Source: G020351775 sp039588335 (lineage in GTDB: Bacteria; Gemmatimonadota; Gemmatimonadetes; Gemmatimonadales; GWC2-71-9). Taken from it: a DNA stretch of 7,123 bases. Of this stretch, positions 1 through 4,633 are shown in pieces. The stretch spans positions 1 through 7,123 of the forward strand of contig JBDGZZ010000281.1 of NCBI GenBank assembly GCA_039588335.1, in the 5' to 3' direction. Both the position numbers and the translations under genes were made by a program. Position 1 is the stretch's first letter, and the number at the start of each line of letters is the position of its first letter. Below the pieces are notes generated by a model. The model saw nothing but the letters and a program-made list of their open reading frames with translations, was not told the origin of the DNA and did not search any database.

Positions 1-363
1 CTGGCCACAGTCAGACAGTGGCTGTGGGCAACCGTCATCGGACTGGGAGGGCTATTCTTGGTAGAGGACATCGTCGGTGCAGCGTGGAGTGAGTTTGACG
101 ACTTGCATTCACTTCAACTCGACGTTGCGATCGCCGGCTTGCTTGTCGGTTTACTGCAGCGACGAATCCTGTGTTCGCATTCCAACAGAGCCAACTGGTG
201 GGTTCCTGCCTCTGTCGCAGGTTGGGCTCTGGCGGCGTGGACGGCCTCTGTAACCCCTGCTGGTGGACAGAATGCTTTTCTCAACCTTGGAATGATCCTC
301 TCGGGAGGCGTCGTCCTTGGCGTTGTGACCGGCGGAGCGCTGGTCTGGATGCTTCGGCGTTGA
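1..363 (+). CDS. C-terminal part of a small multi-pass membrane protein (5' end outside window)
   Basis: The frame is open from the first base of the window to a TGA at 361-363, giving 120 residues with no stop, so the true start lies upstream. A TTG at 58 could serve as a start, but it has no ribosome site and would cut the first hydrophobic segment. About four hydrophobic stretches are visible: residues 7-21, 42-53 (ending in a QRR positive turn), 67-80 and 96-118 (glycine-rich, ending WMLRR). The GLLVGLLQRRIL and WWVPASVAGWALAAW stretches resemble a loose class of small uncharacterised bacterial membrane proteins in which a glycine-rich helix is followed by a WW(V)xAS...GWAL helix. That resemblance is from memory. 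No catalytic motif is seen and no function is assigned. The stop is 3 nt from repeat copy 1, which probably ends its transcript. Confidence 0.6.
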   Translation: MATVRQWLWATVIGLGGLFLVEDIVGAAWSEFDDLHSLQLDVAIAGLLVGLLQRRILCSHSNRANWWVPASVAGWALAAWTASVTPAGGQNAFLNLGMILSGGVVLGVVTGGALVWMLRR

Positions 364-365
364 CA

Positions 366-434
366 CTTCTAGGCGGAGAGTAGGGCCTGTACGAACGGTT
401 CAAAAGTTCGAGGTTCGTATTGTCCGGCCCGCCA
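366..434 (+). repeat. Intergenic repeat, copy 1 (tRNA-3'-end-like module ending in CCA)
   Basis: This 69-nt block recurs at 7055-7123 with one difference (68 of 69 identical). Its last 64 nt recur at 2132-2195 with six differences, all transitions. It folds as one long imperfect hairpin: GGC 372-374 with GCC 431-433, GGGCC 383-387 with GGCCC 426-430, and TACGAAC 390-396 with GTTCGTA 413-419. The 3' end (GTTCG, TTCGTAT, then GGCCCGCCA) looks like the T-arm, acceptor strand and CCA of a tRNA. No D arm or anticodon arm fits, and GGGCC to CCA spans only 52 nt, so it is not a working tRNA gene. It begins 2 nt after the upstream stop codon and is followed by the hairpin at 446-480. Its origin from a tRNA 3' end is inference. 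Confidence 0.85.
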
Positions 435-445
435 CGACTTAATTG

Positions 446-480
446 ATTGCCCTGCAACGGGTTGCGTTGCAGGGCAATTT
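446..480 (+). terminator. Terminator-like hairpin attached to repeat copy 1
   Basis: A perfect 13-bp inverted repeat lies at 446-458 (ATTGCCCTGCAAC) and 466-478 (GTTGCAGGGCAAT), with the 7-nt loop GGGTTGC. Only a short TTT follows, so it may be a weak or bidirectional terminator. The same hairpin, with a compensatory pair change, follows repeat copy 2 at 2208-2243, so it is part of the repeated unit. It would end the transcript of the partial membrane-protein gene and insulate the cytochrome gene. Confidence 0.65.
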
Positions 481-511
481 GACGATGGGGACATGCCTCG
501 GATGGTATGAT
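479..511 (+). promoter_or_regulatory. Weak candidate promoter upstream of the cytochrome gene
   Basis: TTGACG at 479-484 matches a sigma-70 -35 box at 5 of 6 positions and directly abuts the repeat hairpin. TATGAT at 506-511 matches a -10 box at 5 of 6. The spacing is 21 nt, longer than the usual 16-18, so the two may not act together. The -10 lies inside a small inverted repeat, GGTAT (504-508) and ATACC (512-516), that could be an operator. No better promoter is visible before the GTG at 564. Confidence 0.25.
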
Positions 512-563
512 ATACCTTGCTCGTCATTTGTTTTACGTCCATACCACCAAAGGAGGAAACACC

Positions 564-1127
564 GTGAGACTCCGAGGTAGTATTCCTGTTGCTGCTTTGC
601 TCTCAATTCTTTCGGTTGCGTTCGCGTGGTCGCAAGGCACCGATGCGCCGAAGGTCAAGCGCGGCGCCTACATCGTGAACACAAGTGGTTGCCACGATTG
701 TCACTCACCCAAGGTTTATACGCCGGAGGGACTCCCCGAGCCGGACCAAAAGCGGCTCCTTTCGGGACACCCCGCCGACGAGACGCTTCCGGGCTACAGC
801 ATTGACATGGTGAAACCGGGTCAGTGGGTGCTGTTCAATTCGAACTTGACGGCAGCGATTGGTCCCTGGGGCATCAGTTACGCTGCGAACCTGACTCCCG
901 ACAATCAGACCGGCATCGGGCTCTGGCAAGAGGAGCATTTCGTTCAAGCACTTCGGACCGGCAAGCACATGGGGCAGGGTAGACCGATACTGCCGCCCAT
1001 GCCATGGCCCGGGATTGGGACCATGTCGGACGAGGATCTGACTGCGGTGTTTGCCTATTTGAAATCGCTGCCGCCAATCAAAAACCCGGTGCCGGCCCCA
1101 GTACCGTTCGAACAGTTAGGCAAATAG
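564..1127 (+). CDS. Secreted monoheme cytochrome c (class I, alcohol/sugar dehydrogenase-associated type)
   Basis: This is a predicted periplasmic electron carrier of 187 residues. The GTG at 564 is chosen because AGGAGG lies at 551-556 with a 7-nt spacer and because a clean signal peptide begins there (MRLRG, then a hydrophobic core at about 7-22). An in-frame ATG at 507 has no ribosome site and would add a non-secretory extension. Heme is attached covalently at C43-H-D-C46-H47. M146, in ILPPMPWPG, is the likely sixth ligand. The motif NLTPD...TGIG.W at 109-121, the following LRTGKH at 130-135 and the C-terminal MSDEDL..VFAYLKSLPP at 154-171 are typical of small cytochrome c proteins or subunits found beside periplasmic dehydrogenases. 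Only one CxxCH is present. No dehydrogenase gene is in the window, so the electron donor is unknown. The downstream neighbour is another secreted protein, probably co-transcribed. Confidence 0.9.
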   Translation: MRLRGSIPVAALLSILSVAFAWSQGTDAPKVKRGAYIVNTSGCHDCHSPKVYTPEGLPEPDQKRLLSGHPADETLPGYSIDMVKPGQWVLFNSNLTAAIGPWGISYAANLTPDNQTGIGLWQEEHFVQALRTGKHMGQGRPILPPMPWPGIGTMSDEDLTAVFAYLKSLPPIKNPVPAPVPFEQLGK

Positions 1128-1132
1128 GCCAC

Positions 1133-1158
1133 CACGTCTTGGCGAGTGCCAAGTCGTG
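1133..1158 (+). other. Intercistronic hairpin between cytochrome and SnoaL-like genes
   Basis: The arms CACGTCTTGGC (1133-1143) and GCCAAGTCGTG (1148-1158) pair at 10 of 11 positions around the loop GAGT, with one T-T mismatch. It begins 5 nt after the cytochrome stop codon. No T-run follows, so it is more likely an mRNA 3'-end stabiliser or processing site than a strong terminator. It could set unequal levels of the two proteins. Confidence 0.5.
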
Positions 1159-1212
1159 TCGACGGCAGGAGAATGAGGGCATATCGCAAATCCCTAACCT
1201 AGGAGACAATTG

Positions 1213-2040
1213 ATGAAACCTAAAGTCATCGCATTAGCAAGTGTCATCGCGGTTGGGTTGTTCACATTGAATCCTGCGGGTGCGCAACAGAGCAAGCCGC
1301 TATTTCCGGAGATCGTGGATGTAACGCACACAACTGAGAAGACCGCGGCGTTTTTCCAGTCTTTCTTTACGGCCAAGAGCCGGCATGACGTCGACGCGAC
1401 GATGGATCACTTTTCGAACACGACGCTGACATACATCGACGCGACACTCGGCTGGTCCTTCTATACTCATGAGGAGCTCAAGGACGTGTTCGCCCAGTAC
1501 ATGCCGAGCTGGCCACCTTCGGGTCTCTCCTACCCGACCCGTATACTCGGGGACGAACACAGCGCGCTGGTTGCCTTCACCGACACGCCGGAACTGTTTG
1601 GCAGCGAGATTCGCATCCTCGCCGCGATCGACATCAAAGACGGCAAGGTTGTTCGCTGGATCGACTACTGGGACGGCCGGCATTTCGGCGCGGAACTGGC
1701 GGCCAAGATGCGTACTCCTGCAGACAAATTTCCCACGGATTTCAAGGAGAGGTCGGCCCCCGACAATGCGTCGGCGAAGATTCGCGAGGTTGCAGGCAAG
1801 CTGCACGCGGCCGTAGCCAGCAACGACGCCAAGGGCGCGGCGGCGCTCTTCAGCAACGACGCGGTCTATGAGGACATGACGTTGCGCAACCCGCCGGCGT
1901 CGGTTCGTCGCTGCTTCACGTGGTCGGCGGCAACATGGGCGGCGGCTATGAATGGCAGGCAGCGCCCGCCTACCGGACAACCGTGCGACGCGGCATCACC
2001 GCCATCGCCCTTGATAAGGACGGCAAGATTACGCGTGTGA
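1213..2040 (+). CDS. Secreted double SnoaL/NTF2-like domain protein, second domain frameshifted
   Basis: The ATG at 1213 follows AGGAGA (1201-1206) with a 6-nt gap; a TTG directly before it is less likely. The reading frame gives 275 residues. A signal peptide is clear (MKPK, hydrophobic core to about 20, then AGA/QQ near 24-26). Domain 1, roughly residues 38-165, looks like a SnoaL/NTF2-like cone fold: a helix with SRHDVDATMDHF, then TYIDATLGW, and a sheet ending in IDIKDGKVVRWIDYWDGRHFG. Domain 2 begins near 186 with the same pattern (KLHAAVASNDAKGAAALFSNDAVYEDMTLR). After about residue 232 the sequence turns arginine- and proline-rich and stops at 2038-2040, while the expected C-terminal strands continue in another frame to 2111. 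The function of these secreted proteins is not established; the fold often binds small molecules or acts as an isomerase. As written, domain 2 is broken, by mutation or by sequencing error. Confidence 0.75.
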   Translation: MKPKVIALASVIAVGLFTLNPAGAQQSKPLFPEIVDVTHTTEKTAAFFQSFFTAKSRHDVDATMDHFSNTTLTYIDATLGWSFYTHEELKDVFAQYMPSWPPSGLSYPTRILGDEHSALVAFTDTPELFGSEIRILAAIDIKDGKVVRWIDYWDGRHFGAELAAKMRTPADKFPTDFKERSAPDNASAKIREVAGKLHAAVASNDAKGAAALFSNDAVYEDMTLRNPPASVRRCFTWSAATWAAAMNGRQRPPTGQPCDAASPPSPLIRTARLRV

Positions 2041-2111
2041 CGACGGTTTGGGACGGAGCGATGATCCCGGACGCCGATATCCAAACACTCATGACGCTAT
2101 CGCTCGAGTAG
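1917..2111 (+). pseudogene. Out-of-frame C-terminal remnant of the SnoaL-like gene
   Basis: From CAC at 1917 to the TAG at 2109-2111, this frame encodes 64 residues that complete an NTF2-like sheet: HVVGGN, GGGYEWQA, GITAIALDKDGKITRVTTVWDG, then a final helix. The ALDKDGKITRVTTVWDG strand pair mirrors AIDIKDGKVVRWIDYWDG of domain 1 in the preceding gene, which supports it as the real end of domain 2. It has no ribosome site or plausible own start. The frame switch falls near 1909-1916. From memory of related proteins, about 20 residues between MTLR and ASVR also appear to be missing, so the lesion may be more than one indel. Confidence 0.65.
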
Positions 2112-2131
2112 GGGAGCAACCCACGATTGGC

Positions 2132-2195
2132 AGGTGGAGAGTAGGGCTTGCACAAACGGCTCAAAAGTTCGAGGTTCGTATCGTCCGGCCCGCCA
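2132..2195 (+). repeat. Intergenic repeat, copy 2 (tRNA-3'-end-like module ending in CCA)
   Basis: This copy is identical to copy 1 (371-434) at 58 of 64 positions, and all six changes are transitions. Two of them turn stem pairs into G-T wobbles (2135, 2148). Two disrupt pairs in the inner stem (2151, 2154), so the outer pairing is better kept than the inner. The 27 nt from TCAAAAG to the TCGTAT region, and the CCGGCCCGCCA end, are nearly unchanged. It starts 20 nt after the end of the SnoaL-like reading frame and carries the same downstream hairpin as copy 1. Confidence 0.85.
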
Positions 2196-2207
2196 TAGAC
2201 TTAGACG

Positions 2208-2243
2208 ATCGCCCTGCAACGTTTTGCGTTGCGGGGCGATTTT
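2208..2243 (+). terminator. Terminator-like hairpin attached to repeat copy 2
   Basis: The arms ATCGCCCTGCAAC (2208-2220) and GTTGCGGGGCGAT (2228-2240) pair at all 13 positions, counting one T-G wobble, around the loop GTTTTGC. The run TTTT at 2240-2243 follows. Compared with copy 1, the third pair has changed from T-A to C-G on both sides. It lies just past the cytochrome/SnoaL unit and probably ends it. Confidence 0.7.
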
Positions 2244-2359
2244 GTTCTTCGGACTGCGAACCCCAGGGAGCGCCGCCCCAAGAATGAGCAAATATCTTGA
2301 TGCCCCACCAACACCCATCCCATCATCCGAATCCCGCCACCAACCAAAGCGCCTCGCGG

Positions 2360-2408
2360 CGCACCAAGTGTAACGCGCCATATACGTTGGTGCGTTTTCC
2401 TTTTCCTT
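2360..2408 (+). terminator. Second intrinsic-terminator-like hairpin in the leader region of the operon
   Basis: CGCACCAA (2360-2367) pairs with TTGGTGCG (2387-2394). Inside it, GTGTA (2368-2372) pairs with TATAC (2381-2385), with one wobble and a bulged G at 2386, leaving an 8-nt loop. The run TTTTCCTTTTCC follows from 2395. This is a 13-bp stem with a T-rich tail. A smaller hairpin, GCGCC/GGCGC (2349-2353 and 2358-2362), overlaps its left foot and is an alternative fold. Because another terminator lies 120 bp upstream, this may be an attenuator or may end a short transcript. No coding signal is seen in 2244-2359. Confidence 0.55.
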
Positions 2409-2417
2409 CAGTATTAG

Positions 2418-2446
2418 TTCCTGCAAGTTCGGAATACGGCTATAAT
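2418..2446 (+). promoter_or_regulatory. Candidate sigma-70 promoter of the three-gene operon
   Basis: TATAAT at 2441-2446 is a perfect -10 box, 36 nt before the operon's first ATG. The hexamer 17 nt upstream is TTCCTG (2418-2423), a poor -35 box, so an activator may be needed. Placement after the hairpin at 2360-2408 and before the ribosome site AGAAGGG (2471-2477) fits transcription start in the 2450s. Confidence 0.4.
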
Positions 2447-2482
2447 CCTGTGCGGGGCGCCAATTGACCAAGAAGGGACCGC

Positions 2483-4633
2483 ATGAAGGTAGCCGTTGTT
2501 TATAATCGCGACAGCCGAAACGTGATCAATCTTTTCGGCATGCCCAACCAGGAAAAGATCGGGCTCCAGACCATTCGGCGTATCACCGACGCACTCAAAC
2601 AAGGTGGACACCAGGCGCGTGCGATCGAAGGTGACAAGGAGCTCATCGATCGTCTCGAGGATTTCATGCCCCGCGTGTTAAAGGGAGAAAACCCAGGCTT
2701 GGTGTTCAACGTTTCCTACGGTATTCAGGGGCAGGCGCGTTACACACACGTACCCAGTATTCTGGAGATGGTTGGCATCCCGTACGTGGGTTCGGGCCCG
2801 CTCGCTCACTCGCTCGCCCTGGATAAAGTCGTTTCCAAGATGATATTTCGTCAAAATGGCATTCCGACGGCTGAATTTGCGGTTTTGACAGACGCCAAAT
2901 TCGAAGCGCCCGACGTACCGTACCCTCTCATTGTCAAACCGAAGAACGAGGCCGTCTCGTTTGGAATCCGTGTAGTCAAGAATGAGCGAGAGCTACGTGA
3001 GGCAGCTAGTGTTATTTTCGATCGCTTCAAACAACCCGTATTGGCGGAACGGTATATTGACGGCCGCGAGGTCAATGTCGGGCTCATTGGTAACCCCCCG
3101 GAGCCCTTCCCGCCGGCGGAGATCGTTTTTGGGAAAAAAGGGCCGAAGATCTACTCGTACGAGGATAAAACTGGCACGTCGGGGCGGGAGGTCGTCATCC
3201 GGGTTCCGGCCCGCATTACCCCGGGCCAAACGAAACGCGCACAGGAAATCGCCATCGCGGCATTCACCGCGCTCGGTTGTCAGGATTGTGCGCGTGTAGA
3301 TATACGAATGGACCGCAAGGGCAACTTATATGTTCTAGAAATCAACAGTCTTCCGAGTCTTGGCGAGCACGGCTCGTATACCCACGCCGCTGACGCCGCC
3401 GGACTCAACTACGCCGCATTGGTAAACCGTCTGGTGGATGTCGCGAGTGGACGGTATTTCGGCACGCCCGATCCGCCAGACATCAGCACCACAGGGGGGG
3501 CAGATGCCGGACAGCGGATCTTCTCATGGCTTACACAACGGCGCGATCGCATTGAGAAACGGCTCGGCGAGTGGATTCGTGTGTCCAGCCGCACGACGGA
3601 TCCCGTTGGGCTTCGCGAGGCCCGTCGGCGGATGGAGACTTTTCTCAAGCAGCTCGGGATGCTGCATATTGAAGACTTGTCGGCGGAGCACGCCGCTGCC
3701 ACGTGGCAAACCAAAGCAGGAATCGATGGCGGCACGCTGTTGATTGTTCATCTCGATGTGCCGTTGCCTGCGGAGGCGACACCGGAAGCGTACCGCCGTG
3801 ATCCTGAGTGGCTGTACGGTGAAGGCGTCGGTGTGTCAAGAGCGCCCATTGTGATGCTCGAATTCGCACTACAGGCGCTACGTTCCCAGAAGCGCCTTCA
3901 CAAGATCCCCATGGGGGTTCTCTACTATACCGATGAAGGGCGCGACGCGGTATACAGCGATAAAGTGATTAACCAGGCGGCGTCCCGAGCAAAGCGTGTG
4001 CTCGTTCTCCGCCCCGGCAACGAAGGTGAACGTTTTATCCGTCAGCGCCGCGGCCAGAGAAAATACAACCTTCTTGTGGAGGGACGCCCCCGTCGACCCG
4101 GGCATGCAAGCAAGAGCCCTGACACCTTGCTGTGGTTTGCGGATCGTATTGCCAAGATCGCGACGTTGTCGTCGCGGAGCGAGAAGATTGCCATCGCCTC
4201 AACCAAGGTAAGGACGAGCGGCTTTCCAATGTTGTTGCCGCATCGTCTTTCCGCGGACTTGCTTCTGACTTACCTGGATGTGAAAAGGGCTGACGCAGCA
4301 GAGGACAAGGTTCGAGGGATTCTTGGCAAAAACACTCTCAAATGGAGCGTGGAGCTTGTCAGTGATCGGCCGGCGATGAAAGATCGAGTCGCCAACAAGC
4401 GTCTCGCGAGCGCGGTCCTTGGGACGGCTGCAGATTGGGGTATCGAATTGCGAGCGGATTCATCGGTTTGGCCCTCCGTCGGCGGGTTGGTCACCGGGCA
4501 GACGGGAGTCGCCTGCGGAATGGGTCCGGTGGCACGCCACCTATACACGCCCCATGAAGCGGTACAGCGAATGAGTTTGATCCAGCGTACGCTTTTGCTG
4601 GCGCAGTTTCTCCTCCGAATGGAATCCAATTGA
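2483..4633 (+). CDS. D-Ala-D-Ala-ligase-like ATP-grasp domain fused to a degenerate M20-like peptidase domain
   Basis: This 716-residue predicted cytoplasmic protein has two parts. Residues 1-325 are a D-alanine-D-alanine-ligase-like ATP-grasp ligase: an N-terminal VAVVYN strand, D114-K115, the ATP-binding strand LIVKPKNEAVSFGI (K152), LAERYIDGREVNV (E189, E196), an omega-loop-like YSYEDKT, and the Mg-binding end RVD (D273) and LEINSLP (E286, N288). Such enzymes join an acyl-phosphate carboxylate to an amine using ATP. True Ddl is only about 300-370 residues. Residues 345-716 resemble M20/ArgE-type metallopeptidases: VHLDVP (H423, D425), YGEGVG, TDEG (D484, E485), a small lid domain, PGHAS (H541) and the terminal YTPHEAV helix. 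By eye, several metal ligands are replaced (V451, G486, R510), so this half may be non-hydrolytic. The start has AGAAGGG about 5 nt upstream. The stop overlaps the next gene by 4 nt. The domain calls are firm; the substrate is unknown. Confidence 0.88.
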   Translation: MKVAVVYNRDSRNVINLFGMPNQEKIGLQTIRRITDALKQGGHQARAIEGDKELIDRLEDFMPRVLKGENPGLVFNVSYGIQGQARYTHVPSILEMVGIPYVGSGPLAHSLALDKVVSKMIFRQNGIPTAEFAVLTDAKFEAPDVPYPLIVKPKNEAVSFGIRVVKNERELREAASVIFDRFKQPVLAERYIDGREVNVGLIGNPPEPFPPAEIVFGKKGPKIYSYEDKTGTSGREVVIRVPARITPGQTKRAQEIAIAAFTALGCQDCARVDIRMDRKGNLYVLEINSLPSLGEHGSYTHAADAAGLNYAALVNRLVDVASGRYFGTPDPPDISTTGGADAGQRIFSWLTQRRDRIEKRLGEWIRVSSRTTDPVGLREARRRMETFLKQLGMLHIEDLSAEHAAATWQTKAGIDGGTLLIVHLDVPLPAEATPEAYRRDPEWLYGEGVGVSRAPIVMLEFALQALRSQKRLHKIPMGVLYYTDEGRDAVYSDKVINQAASRAKRVLVLRPGNEGERFIRQRRGQRKYNLLVEGRPRRPGHASKSPDTLLWFADRIAKIATLSSRSEKIAIASTKVRTSGFPMLLPHRLSADLLLTYLDVKRADAAEDKVRGILGKNTLKWSVELVSDRPAMKDRVANKRLASAVLGTAADWGIELRADSSVWPSVGGLVTGQTGVACGMGPVARHLYTPHEAVQRMSLIQRTLLLAQFLLRMESN

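Noticed and set aside
366..434. A complete tRNA gene
   Set aside because: Only the 3' end is tRNA-like. No anticodon arm or D arm fits, the T-arm pairing is imperfect, and the GGGCC to CCA span is 52 nt.
507..563. ATG at 507 as the cytochrome start
   Set aside because: It has no ribosome site and falls inside the candidate -10 region; the GTG at 564 has AGGAGG at ideal spacing and begins a proper signal peptide.
1300..1980. A 226-residue reverse-strand frame opposite the SnoaL-like gene
   Set aside because: It is very arginine-rich and low in domain-like patterns, as expected for the antisense of a GC-rich gene; the forward strand shows a signal peptide and NTF2-like motifs.
2097..2471. A 124-residue reverse-strand reading frame through repeat copy 2 and the operon leader
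   Set aside because: It crosses the repeat, two hairpins and a good forward promoter, has no ribosome site or recognisable domain, and similar reverse frames over repeat copies arise simply because the repeat lacks stops there.
2471..2485. T-box leader motif (AGGGACCGC before the operon start)
   Set aside because: It matches only part of the T-box consensus, overlaps the ribosome site, and no specifier stem or antiterminator is visible.
2483..3460. Calling the ATP-grasp gene a true D-alanine-D-alanine ligase (ddl)
   Set aside because: The protein is about twice the length of Ddl, has altered omega-loop and C-terminal motifs (YEDKT, NSLPSL), is fused to a second domain, and lies away from cell-wall genes.
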